A DNA stretch of 64,000 nt from Planctomycetes bacterium UBA7888. GTDB lineage: Bacteria > Planctomycetota > UBA1135. The position numbers and the translations under genes are program-made. Positions 8,870 through 16,613 of this stretch are shown here, one piece after another (position 1 is the stretch's first letter; each line of letters begins with the position of its first letter). A model generated the notes under the pieces. That model was not told the origin of the DNA. It saw nothing but the letters and a program-made list of their open reading frames with translations, and did not search any database. Location of the stretch: contig DLRM01000026.1 in the NCBI GenBank assembly GCA_002500505.1, forward strand, positions 9,478 through 73,477. The letters are read 5' to 3'.

Positions 8870-9697
8870 ATGAATGCCCAGACCCACAACCACAAGAGCA
8901 ACGAGGAGCTCGCTTCAAGGCTAATTAGCTTTGCTGAGGCGAATCCTGCGGAATTTGGGGCTGGCAATCTGCTTGAGCTGGCGCAGGCTTACGTCGCATC
9001 GCCAAAAACCGGCAGAGATGGCATTTCCACCGTTCTTATGGGCGTTTACAAGGAGACTGCCTCAAAAGAAGCCTTTTCCCTTCTCTATGAGATTAACAGC
9101 GAAGACTTTCTACGCCTTACTTACCATCACCTCAAACGCTCTTACTACTTTGTAGATGCTGGAGACGTCCTTCAAGAGGTTTTCTTTAATATCTATCGGT
9201 ATCCACACAAGTTCAAGCCTGAGCGGAAGTCCGCATTTCGGAATTGGACTCATTCCATCATTCGAAACACGGCGCTCAAGCACAGCCGTCGCGCTCAACG
9301 CGACCGCGTTCTGTCCATCGGTTCCACCACCGAGCGGGATAGCGAAGAAGCCGCCGCACTTGAACTGGCCGACGATCGGGTTCGTACTCCCCTTCACGAC
9401 ACGGCTGAAAAAGAAGCCGCCGAAGAGCTTGTTGCAACTTGGCGGCTCTACCTGCACTTTTATCTTGAGGCGTATCGCTGCTTGACCCCGCGCGAGAAGC
9501 GGGTTCTTTTCCTCGTGGAAGTCGAAGGGCTTCCTTACCGAGAGGCTGCTGCCAAAGTCGAAGTGCGGGTTGAGAACCTCAAAATGATGGTTTTCCGCGC
9601 ACGCAGGAAGATCTTTACCATCATGAAGCGCAAGTTCCAGTCCGGTCAGGACGCTTCGGATCGTCGCGCAATGTCAACAGAGGAGCTCGCAAACTGA
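8870..9697 (+). CDS. ECF-type RNA polymerase sigma factor
   Basis: A 275-residue sigma-70-family protein of extracytoplasmic-function type. Region 2 is recognisable around residues 90-150 (VDAGDVLQEVFFNIYRYP, then WTHSIIRNTALKHSRR), and region 4 around 200-255 (CLTPREKRVLFL, LPYREAAAKVEV and a recognition-helix-like stretch). There is an unusually long N-terminal extension of about 75 residues and an acidic linker between the two regions. Its stop overlaps the next start by one base (TGATG), tying it to the zinc-finger protein that is its probable anti-sigma factor. I could not identify a convincing -35/-10 pair for self-regulation in 8721-8869. Confidence 0.88.
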   Translation: MNAQTHNHKSNEELASRLISFAEANPAEFGAGNLLELAQAYVASPKTGRDGISTVLMGVYKETASKEAFSLLYEINSEDFLRLTYHHLKRSYYFVDAGDVLQEVFFNIYRYPHKFKPERKSAFRNWTHSIIRNTALKHSRRAQRDRVLSIGSTTERDSEEAAALELADDRVRTPLHDTAEKEAAEELVATWRLYLHFYLEAYRCLTPREKRVLFLVEVEGLPYREAAAKVEVRVENLKMMVFRARRKIFTIMKRKFQSGQDASDRRAMSTEELAN

Positions 9698-10704
9698 TGT
9701 ACGACCGCACTGAGTTCCTCGACACCATCCGCAACGCGCGCTCCTCTAGCCGACTTCTTTGTGCCGGCTTCCAGCGCGATTTGAGCGCTTTGTTGGATGG
9801 CGAACTTGGCGAGCAGCACTCCCGCCGCTCTTTAGCTCACTTGGAAACCTGTGGCCATTGCGCCGAGTTCTTCCAAGCAATTCGTTTACAGGCTCTCGCC
9901 CATCGCGACTTGGCGGTACCGGGTAGTCTTGCCAAACGAATCCGCCGCCTTCGTGGCCAGGATCTTTTTGAGGGGCTTACAGATTCTGAAATCGTTCGCC
10001 GCCTTGCAAACGCCCTTTACGAACTCGGCAAGGCATACGTCCTTACGGCCAACGATAACAGCTACCTTCTTCGAGTGGCCGAAGAGCCAGTTCAACTTGG
10101 AGAGCTTGAAGCATTGGAAGCCGTAGAGCTTGCGGAAGCTGCTGAAGAAACTGGCGCTTGCTTTATTTCAAAAGAAATTCTGGAAGAAAAAAGTGATGAT
10201 TTCCTCCTTCAAGGGCGCAAGCTATTAAGCGAAGCCTTGACCTTGAAACCAAAATTTGCGGAAGCTCGCCTTTACTCAGGCTTTGTCCATCAGCTTCTGG
10301 ACAATATGGATGCTTCTGCCCAAGAATACCGCGAGGTGTTCTTGCGAACAGATCGGCCAACTAACCGCGCTCACGCGGCAATTCAGTTGGGCCAACTTTA
10401 TGACCATCAGGGAGAAAACCGCCTTGCATTGCGGATGTATCGCTGGGTCGTTGCAAGTGGACTCGTTGAGCGCAAGCCCGAGTTTGCTTTTGTGCTTTAC
10501 AACATTGCTGTTGAGCACCTTTCCTTGGGCGATGTTTCTTCGGCTACCGCTATGTTGAAACGCATTCGCCAAAGCTATCCCGAGGTTTGGAAGCAGTCCA
10601 TTGAATGGTTGCGCCAAAGTCCAGAGCTCCTCGCTGTTCTTCGGAGTGATTCCGAGTGCCGCAGCCGTATAGAGGCCCTTGAGCCTGAATTTTTCGCTGC
10701 ATAA
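9697..10704 (+). CDS. Soluble zinc-finger anti-sigma factor with TPR-like repeats
   Basis: A 335-residue protein. Residues ~24-63 match the zinc-binding anti-sigma domain: DLSALLDGELGE then H-x3-C-x2-C (HLETCGHC). After it come helical repeats resembling TPRs (for example the segment from KLLSEALTLKPKFAEARLYSG). Unusually for a partner of an ECF factor, I see no transmembrane helix, so it should be cytoplasmic and sense an internal signal or protein through its repeat domain. It overlaps the sigma gene by one base and the next gene by one base (TAATG). The anti-sigma role is inferred from the domain and from the adjacency. Confidence 0.75.
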   Translation: MYDRTEFLDTIRNARSSSRLLCAGFQRDLSALLDGELGEQHSRRSLAHLETCGHCAEFFQAIRLQALAHRDLAVPGSLAKRIRRLRGQDLFEGLTDSEIVRRLANALYELGKAYVLTANDNSYLLRVAEEPVQLGELEALEAVELAEAAEETGACFISKEILEEKSDDFLLQGRKLLSEALTLKPKFAEARLYSGFVHQLLDNMDASAQEYREVFLRTDRPTNRAHAAIQLGQLYDHQGENRLALRMYRWVVASGLVERKPEFAFVLYNIAVEHLSLGDVSSATAMLKRIRQSYPEVWKQSIEWLRQSPELLAVLRSDSECRSRIEALEPEFFAA

Positions 10705-11354
10705 TGAAATTCTCCTCCCGTTCCCACATTTTGCCTGCCGCCTTGGGTTTGACCCTAATGGCCGGTTTAGTCCCTATGCTTCCCGCAGTTTGGGATGGAC
10801 ATGGCGAAAGTATTGGCCGCGGCGACAACCCTGTCGTTGGCAGTCTTCCTTGTATTGTGGACTCGCGATTGGATGACCTCTTCTGGATTCCAAATGGTTT
10901 CCCAGAGCCACCCTCTCGTCTTCTTGCAGGTTTGCCTCCCGTTGCCGCTGTGATGGGGAATGAAAACTTGGCCGGTTCTTTATTAGGTGCCGCTGGCGCA
11001 CCTTATGGAATTCTGGATGACTACGAGCATTGGGATCACCTCGGAATGGTCAATCGTGCTCTTCTCACAATGGACCGGGTTTCGGTTGCCAGTGGGCAAG
11101 TTTCCATGTGGCAATTCCTCCCCGCCGGATATATCGGCGGAGAAATGGAGTTTGTGCTTGATGGAATTATTACCGAGACTCCAATTTCTGGGCAACTCTT
11201 TCCGGTTCAGTTGAGCGAGATTGCTAGTCTTCCCTCCCAGGTTGGTACTGCAACGGTCACCTTCTCTCCAAATGTTTCGAATACTTCTCTTTCGGAAATA
11301 AGAGTTCAGGTGTCTTTCCATAACAGAATACTGAACATTCAGTACTTGCCCTGA
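10704..11354 (+). CDS. Exported protein of unknown function, sigma cassette
   Basis: A 216-residue protein with an N-terminal hydrophobic segment (residues 9-28) that looks like a signal peptide or a single anchor. I do not recognise the mature domain; it is rich in Gly, Leu and Pro at first and becomes beta-like near the end (TATVTFSPNVSNTSLSEIRVQVSF). The start overlaps the anti-sigma stop (TAATG), so it belongs to the same transcript as the sigma and anti-sigma genes. Its stop overlaps the likely CTG start of pdxA. Confidence 0.6.
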   Translation: MKFSSRSHILPAALGLTLMAGLVPMLPAVWDGHGESIGRGDNPVVGSLPCIVDSRLDDLFWIPNGFPEPPSRLLAGLPPVAAVMGNENLAGSLLGAAGAPYGILDDYEHWDHLGMVNRALLTMDRVSVASGQVSMWQFLPAGYIGGEMEFVLDGIITETPISGQLFPVQLSEIASLPSQVGTATVTFSPNVSNTSLSEIRVQVSFHNRILNIQYLP

Positions 11355-12382
11355 GCATAGAAGTTCCCCGCATCGCCATTCCCCAAGGGGATTTCGGCGG
11401 CATTGGTCCGGAGGTATTACTTCGGACCCTTTCCAATTTCCACAATGGCGATTCCTGTAAACCACTGATTCTTGGACACCACTCTTCGCTATCCAAATTA
11501 GTCGAAGAGTTGGATGTCAACCTTAGCTTGGCTCAAGTTTCGAGCGCTGCAGAGGGTTTTGAATTGAATTTTCAAGCAGGTTTCCCAGTTCTTGAGCTCG
11601 AAACACCTCCTTCCGATGATTCGCCGGGTGGGCCAACGGCCTCGTTTGGAATGGCGGCCGTTGAGGCTGTTCTTCGCGCAGGAACACTTTGCTTAACAGG
11701 AAAGGCTGACGGAATGGTCACGCCACCTCTTTCAAAAGAGTCAATGCACAAAGCTGGATACTCCTTTGAAGGTCAAACTCAGATTATTGGAGAGCTTTGC
11801 AATTCAAGACGTTATGGCATGTTGGCGTGCAACGGCAATTTGAAAGTTTTGTTAGCTACTCGCCATATTGCCCTTCGTGAAGTGATTGAGCGATTGGAAA
11901 TAGGTTCGGTTGCGAAGCAAATACGGATTGCCCATGAGGCTGCGCGCGGACCCTTGGGATTGGAGAAGCCACGCATTGCCTTGGCTGGACTGAACCCTCA
12001 CGCTGGAGAGAATGGCGCCTTTGGCAATGAAGAGCGCAAAGTGCTGAAGCCAGCAATTGCACGTGCCAAAAAAGAGTTTGGCTTTCAAACTGCTGGCCCT
12101 GAGGTCCCTGACGTTGTCTTTGCCGATGCCGTAGCTGGGAAGTGGGATGTTGTTGTTGCCCTCTACCATGACCAGGGCTTCATCCCCTTGAAATTTATGG
12201 GTCGAAAAGAGGCATGGACGCTGTTTGTGGGTGGCGACATTCTTCGTACGAGTCCAATGCATGGAACTGCATGGGATATTGCGCGAACTGGATCTGCAGA
12301 CTTCAAACCCTTTGCCCATGCTTTGGAGCGATGTATTGAATTGGCGAAGGGTAGAATCTCCGCCCCATGCTCCAGCACCTAG
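11351..12382 (+). CDS. pdxA: 4-hydroxythreonine-4-phosphate dehydrogenase, probable CTG start
   Basis: PdxA oxidises and decarboxylates 4-phosphohydroxythreonine in the DXP-dependent route to vitamin B6. The conserved N-terminus PRIAIPQGDFGGIGPEV lies upstream of any ATG, GTG or TTG; the frame is open from 11324 after a TAA at 11321-11323. CTG at 11351-11353 is the best start, overlapping the previous stop as CTGA, and gives 343 residues, the normal length. Metal-binding segments ATRHIAL and YHDQGFIPLK are intact. An in-frame TTG at 11510 would delete the substrate-binding N-terminus and is rejected. The end overlaps the aminotransferase start by 16 bases. pdxJ is elsewhere in the window. Confidence 0.88.
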   Translation: MSIEVPRIAIPQGDFGGIGPEVLLRTLSNFHNGDSCKPLILGHHSSLSKLVEELDVNLSLAQVSSAAEGFELNFQAGFPVLELETPPSDDSPGGPTASFGMAAVEAVLRAGTLCLTGKADGMVTPPLSKESMHKAGYSFEGQTQIIGELCNSRRYGMLACNGNLKVLLATRHIALREVIERLEIGSVAKQIRIAHEAARGPLGLEKPRIALAGLNPHAGENGAFGNEERKVLKPAIARAKKEFGFQTAGPEVPDVVFADAVAGKWDVVVALYHDQGFIPLKFMGRKEAWTLFVGGDILRTSPMHGTAWDIARTGSADFKPFAHALERCIELAKGRISAPCSST

Positions 12383-13284
12383 ACGACCGAAATTTAGAAA
12401 TCCTCATTAATATTAATGGGAATCTTGTGCCTCGTGAGGAGGCTAGGGTTAGCCCTTTCGACTCTCTGGTTCAAGGTGGCGATGGCGTTTGGGAGGGCCT
12501 GCGGGTTTATGACGGCCGTATTTTTAAGTTGGAAGAACATCTAGACCGAATGGTATCCTCGGCAAAGGCGTTAGCGTTCAAGGCGATTCCTTCTAAGGAG
12601 GAAATTATTGAGCAAATATGTCGAACCTTGGAGGCAAATCAAATGCGAGATGGCGTCCATATTCGATTGACCTTGAGTCGCGGCGAAAAAATTACAAGTG
12701 GGATGGACCCTCGACTTAACCAAAGTGGCCCAACGCTTATTGTGTTAGCTGAGTGGAAGACTCCTGTGTATGAAAAGTCAGGATTACGATTAATCACCTC
12801 TTCTGTGCGAAGGTTTCCTCCGGATTGCTTGGACCCAAACATCCACCATAACAATTTGATTCAATCAATTTTGGCAAAAGTAGAAGCGAATCATGCTGGT
12901 GCGGACGACGCCATTTTGTTGGACAAGCAAGGTTTCGTCGCTGAAACAAATGCAACTCATATTTTTGCTGTGGAGAACGGGATCCTTCTTACTCCAACTA
13001 CGCGAGCTTGCCCCGAAGGTGTTACTCGTGCCACAGTTCTTGACTTGTGCTTGGAGAACGACATACCCTTCGAAGTGTGCGATCTTTCTCTAACCCATTT
13101 TTTCCGCGCTGATGAAGTTTTCACAACAGGCACGATGGGCGAGCTTGCTGGAGTTGTTGAGATAGATGGACGCTCGATTGGCGAAGGCGATACAAAAGGA
13201 AAGGCGCCCGGTCCTTTGACCGAACGCCTTTCAAATCTATTCCGCGATTTAACCGTGAAAAGCGGCTACATCGTTTCTAAGTAA
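12367..13284 (+). CDS. Class IV (BCAT/DAAT-fold) aminotransferase-like protein
   Basis: A 305-residue fold-type IV PLP protein of the branched-chain aminotransferase / D-amino-acid aminotransferase / aminodeoxychorismate lyase group. Matching segments include GDGVWEGLRVYDGRIF near residue 38, DAILLDKQGFVAETNATHIF near 180-199, PEGVTRATVLDL, and VFTTGTMGEL near the end. By my alignment to IKSLN of D-amino-acid aminotransferase, the Schiff-base lysine position reads His160 (NIHHNN). The nearest Lys is 171 in ILAKVEA, which is also a Lys in the canonical enzymes. So the substrate and even transaminase activity are uncertain. It overlaps pdxA by 16 bases and glnA, tail to tail, by 19. Confidence 0.82.
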   Translation: MLQHLDDRNLEILININGNLVPREEARVSPFDSLVQGGDGVWEGLRVYDGRIFKLEEHLDRMVSSAKALAFKAIPSKEEIIEQICRTLEANQMRDGVHIRLTLSRGEKITSGMDPRLNQSGPTLIVLAEWKTPVYEKSGLRLITSSVRRFPPDCLDPNIHHNNLIQSILAKVEANHAGADDAILLDKQGFVAETNATHIFAVENGILLTPTTRACPEGVTRATVLDLCLENDIPFEVCDLSLTHFFRADEVFTTGTMGELAGVVEIDGRSIGEGDTKGKAPGPLTERLSNLFRDLTVKSGYIVSK

Positions 13285-14672
13285 CGGTCCAATTCCCATG
13301 GATGAACGGCGGCGATGTATTCGCCCCACTCTTGTTTCTTGGCGGCCACGAACTGATTCAAGACATGTTCGCCAAGAGCTTCGGAAAGTACATTGTCTTT
13401 TTCCAAAACAGTAATGGCTTCACCTAGGTCTGCTGGAAGACTCTTAATCTTTAAGCGCTTACGTTCACGCTCACTCATTTTGTAAACATTGCTCGTGACA
13501 GCTTCGGGCGGTTCAATTTTGTTCTTCACACCGTCAAGGCCAGCGGCCAACATGCAAGCGAATGCCAGGTAGGGATTGCAGCTTGGGTCGGGCATGCGGA
13601 GTTCCAACCGAGTGCCGATGCCGCGGCGGTCAGGTACGCGAATCAATGGTGAGCGATTACGCTTTGACCACGCCAAGTGCGTCGGTGCTTCGTAACCGGG
13701 AACCAAACGCTTGAAAGAGTTTACAGTTGGATTGGTTACAGCAACCAAGCCGCGGGCATGCTTGAGGAGTCCGCCAACGTACCAACGCATGTTGTCCGAA
13801 ATCCCGTCGTCGCCATTTTCGTCATAGAATGAGTTTTTTCCATCCTTGAAGAGAGATTGGTGGACATGCATCCCGGAGCCATTCTGACCAAAAATGGGCT
13901 TAGGCATGAAAGTGGCATGAAGGCCCATATCCCTGGCGACTTTACGGACAACCCAGCGGAAAGTTGCCAAACGGTCTGCGGTTGTGAGAGCATCACCGTA
14001 CTTGAAGTCTATCTCGTGTTGGCCAGGAGCAACTTCGTGGTGCGCAGCCTCGATTTCAAAGCCGAGGTTTTCTAATGCAATCACAATCTCGCGACGGCAT
14101 GCTTCTCCCAAATCCATCGGAGCAAGATCAAAGTAGCCAGCAGCGTCATGCGTTTCGGTTGTTGCGTCACCCTCTTCCGTGCGGAGGAAAAGGAAGAATT
14201 CGGCCTCGGGGCCGCAGTTCATTTCGTACCCAAGCTCAGAGGCCTCGGCAATCAAGCGCTTAAGCGTTCCGCGGGGACAGCCATTGAATGGTGTGCCGTT
14301 AGAGTTGTAAACATCACAAATCATGTGTGCGACTTTTCCATGATCGGTCCAACCAATTCCATCGTTTGGCCATGGGTCAATGCGATAGGATTCGTAGGCG
14401 GGATGTAGCAACATGTCCGACTCTTCAATGCGAGTGAATCCTTCGATTGAAGAACCATCAAACATGATTTCGCCATCAAGCGCCTTTTCGAATTGACTCG
14501 AAGGAACCTCGACGTTTTTGTTGTTGCCAGTGATGTCCATGAACTGAAGTCGCAAGAAGCGGACATCGTTCTGGCGCATGTGTTCCAAGATTTCGTCTCG
14601 TGTCATAGTGCCGGTGATGGCGTAGCAGGTGTCTAGGGTTTGGGAGTAGTCCTTTGTTGTGGTTGCAGCCAT
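13266..14672 (-). CDS. glnA: Glutamine synthetase, type I (alpha-like)
   Basis: Makes glutamine from glutamate, ammonia and ATP. Key segments are present: FDGSSIEGF, the metal/glutamate site NCGPEAEFF, HEVAPGQHEID, GSGMHVHQSL, and the Arg-rich RSPLIRVP. The C-terminal region NVYKMSERERKRL resembles the Bacillus-type (GSI-alpha) enzymes, and I see no adenylylation loop of the NLYDLPP type. Hence regulation is probably by feedback or a repressor rather than by GlnE. The ATG at 14672 gives 468 residues and has an AGAGGA motif just upstream; the longer ATG at 14762 is unlikely. Upstream lies a strongly AT-rich tract. Confidence 0.95.
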   Translation of the reverse strand: MAATTTKDYSQTLDTCYAITGTMTRDEILEHMRQNDVRFLRLQFMDITGNNKNVEVPSSQFEKALDGEIMFDGSSIEGFTRIEESDMLLHPAYESYRIDPWPNDGIGWTDHGKVAHMICDVYNSNGTPFNGCPRGTLKRLIAEASELGYEMNCGPEAEFFLFLRTEEGDATTETHDAAGYFDLAPMDLGEACRREIVIALENLGFEIEAAHHEVAPGQHEIDFKYGDALTTADRLATFRWVVRKVARDMGLHATFMPKPIFGQNGSGMHVHQSLFKDGKNSFYDENGDDGISDNMRWYVGGLLKHARGLVAVTNPTVNSFKRLVPGYEAPTHLAWSKRNRSPLIRVPDRRGIGTRLELRMPDPSCNPYLAFACMLAAGLDGVKNKIEPPEAVTSNVYKMSERERKRLKIKSLPADLGEAITVLEKDNVLSEALGEHVLNQFVAAKKQEWGEYIAAVHPWELDRYLETM

Positions 14673-14748
14673 TTTCCTCTTGTCCCGCGGGGTGAAAGGG
14701 GGGTGCGGGAATGCGGAAAGAATACGAGGTGATATGCCTGAATGCTCC

Positions 14749-14824
14749 AAAAAAAGTTGCAAAATTGTAAAAAAAATGAAAAAATCGACGGACTAGGGCA
14801 ATAAAATTGCAAAAACCGCAGAAA
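14749..14824 (-). promoter_or_regulatory. AT-rich A-tract region upstream of glnA
   Basis: Between the sulfatase-like gene's end and glnA the plus strand shows repeated A-runs of 4-8 bases, and TTGCAAAA occurs twice (about 14757 and 14807). This stands out from the flanking composition and lies 75-150 bases before the glnA start. It could be a promoter with an upstream element or curved DNA; I could not define a -35/-10 pair or a sigma-54 site. Confidence 0.35.
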
Positions 14825-14830
14825 ATCAGG

Positions 14831-16582
14831 TCAATCTTGCGAATTTAGGCTTATGTCTGCCCAGGGAACAGACCCCGGAAGAAAGTGCCCTCCTTCGCCG
14901 GTAGCTTCTTCCCCATAGCCCAGGGCGGCGAGGTCCGCGCTGAGGTTTCCCTCGTGCACTTCCAATACCCCACAGCCCTCGCAGGCACAGGGCTCCAAAG
15001 AGTTGTGAAGCCATCCGCTCTCGGCTTGCGCCTTTTTGAGAGAGTCGGCGCGACCCGTTTCTTGGAGTGCCAGGTTTGTGATTTCGCCGGGATCTCCTTG
15101 AAGATGGTAGAGCCAAACTCGACCGGGGTAATCTCCTTCGTTTGCGCTTTGAATCCACTTCCACCCGTCATATCGGTAGGATCGCAAGGGGCCAGTAATT
15201 CCACTTCGAGGACTTCCTGGTGAATCAGTTTCCGAGGGAGCGGGTCTTGATTCGCCTTGGCCCTTAAGGAGGGGAAGCAAGCTCTCGCCGTCGAGAGCTA
15301 AGGCCGCACTTGGCCAGCTAAGGCCGCAAAAATCAAGCAAGGTGGGCAGGACATCCATCGAACGAACTTGTGTGGAAACTGAAATCGGCTCAAGTCCAAT
15401 GTCTTGGCTCCACATCAATTGAAGTGGAACCCGAAGCAGTTCGTCATTCAGTGTGTGGCCATGACCAACATCTCCGTGGTCGTGGAATTCTTCGCCATGA
15501 TCAGAAAGTACGACAACCAAAAGGTTCTCTTGCTGGGCAAGTTGTTTTTCTAGCCAAGGGCCAACGACATCATCTAGGTAGCGAATTTCTTCTGCGTGAG
15601 TAAGACGAAAGTGTCTGAAGTCTTCTTCGCTGAAATCGCGTCGGCTTTCTCGGTATTCGCGCTCCGTATTTCCATCTAAAATTGCAGTGCTTGAAGTGTC
15701 GTCATACATTCCACCCCAGGGCGCCTTGGCTTCAAATGGGAAATGAGCATCATTTAGATGGAGATAAAGGAAATAAGGTCGCGCCCTTTTGCTCGGTGGG
15801 CCAAGAAAATCATCGGCCATGGCCAAAGCATCATCTGCAGTAAAGTTGACGCCTTCGCGGAAGGTTTGGAAGCCTTGATGGAATCCGAAAAATGTGCGGA
15901 TATTTGGGTTGGATGAGATGCCAATAGTTTCCCAGCCAGCAGCCCCTAATGCTTCAGGTAAGGTGCGCTGGTTCGCTCGAAAATTTGTGCAAGGCCCGTT
16001 GCGCTCAACAGCCAAGTGTTTTCCAGGGACGACGCCAGAGAGAAGAGTGGCCGTGGAGGGTTTTGTCCAGGGTGCCTGAGAGACAGCATTTGAGAAGGAA
16101 GCGCCTTGGGCTGCGAGAGAATCCAGGTGGGGGGTAGGGTCCTCGATTTCTGGAAGAAGAGCCCGTCCTGTTGCCCGGCGAACCCAGCCAACCTCGTCTG
16201 CCCGCACCGTATCGAGCATGATGAGAATGATGCTTGGCTTATCGGAAGCATCCTGTCTTAAGGTCGGGGCAACCCCCTGCGGAAGCAAAGCAAAAGCAAG
16301 CCCCAAGGCCACAGGAATCGGGCGGCCAAGGAAAACAAGAAGTTGGTGAGGTTTTCGGACGAGCTTTTGTACCCTTTTGGTGACTAAGAAAAGGACAACC
16401 GCAAGGACAACAGCCTGTATTAGTCTGGTAGTGCCGAAATCGGCGGCCCAGCTTTCCCAAAAAAGGACTCCGTCGCCGTAAGAAGCCCATGCGCCTTCAT
16501 GCCATGCTTGAAGCGCACGTAGAAAGCCGACGAGGCCTGAGGCCATCGCAACTGAGAAAATGATGAATCCGAAAATGCCCAT
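14831..16582 (-). CDS. Membrane-anchored sulfatase-like (alkaline phosphatase superfamily) protein
   Basis: Three hydrophobic segments at the N-terminus precede a periplasmic alkaline-phosphatase-fold domain: IILIMLDTVRADEVGW (metal Asp), TPHLDSLAAQG, and SDHGEEFHDHG near the second metal site. The nucleophile loop reads WTKPSTATLLSG: where arylsulfatases have C/S-x-P-x-R this protein has Thr-Lys-Pro-Ser-Thr. No Cys or Ser is available for formylglycine conversion, so it may act like the Thr-nucleophile phosphoethanolamine transferases or as a phosphatase. The start is uncertain: the ATG at 16582 opens at the first membrane helix and clears the divergent GNAT gene; ATGs at 16615 or 16690 would lengthen it. 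Confidence 0.8.
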   Translation of the reverse strand: MGIFGFIIFSVAMASGLVGFLRALQAWHEGAWASYGDGVLFWESWAADFGTTRLIQAVVLAVVLFLVTKRVQKLVRKPHQLLVFLGRPIPVALGLAFALLPQGVAPTLRQDASDKPSIILIMLDTVRADEVGWVRRATGRALLPEIEDPTPHLDSLAAQGASFSNAVSQAPWTKPSTATLLSGVVPGKHLAVERNGPCTNFRANQRTLPEALGAAGWETIGISSNPNIRTFFGFHQGFQTFREGVNFTADDALAMADDFLGPPSKRARPYFLYLHLNDAHFPFEAKAPWGGMYDDTSSTAILDGNTEREYRESRRDFSEEDFRHFRLTHAEEIRYLDDVVGPWLEKQLAQQENLLVVVLSDHGEEFHDHGDVGHGHTLNDELLRVPLQLMWSQDIGLEPISVSTQVRSMDVLPTLLDFCGLSWPSAALALDGESLLPLLKGQGESRPAPSETDSPGSPRSGITGPLRSYRYDGWKWIQSANEGDYPGRVWLYHLQGDPGEITNLALQETGRADSLKKAQAESGWLHNSLEPCACEGCGVLEVHEGNLSADLAALGYGEEATGEGGHFLPGSVPWADISLNSQD

Positions 16583-16613
16583 GGACTTGGCGGAGTATAT
16601 CCCGCCCGTGGCC

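Noticed and set aside
11510..11512. In-frame TTG as the start of pdxA
   Set aside because: It would remove the conserved PRIAIPQGDFGGIGPEV region that starts the PdxA fold; the frame continues upstream to 11324.
14673..14830. Sigma-54 promoter for glnA
   Set aside because: No GG-N10-GC pair with the TGGCAC/TTGC consensus could be found on the minus strand.
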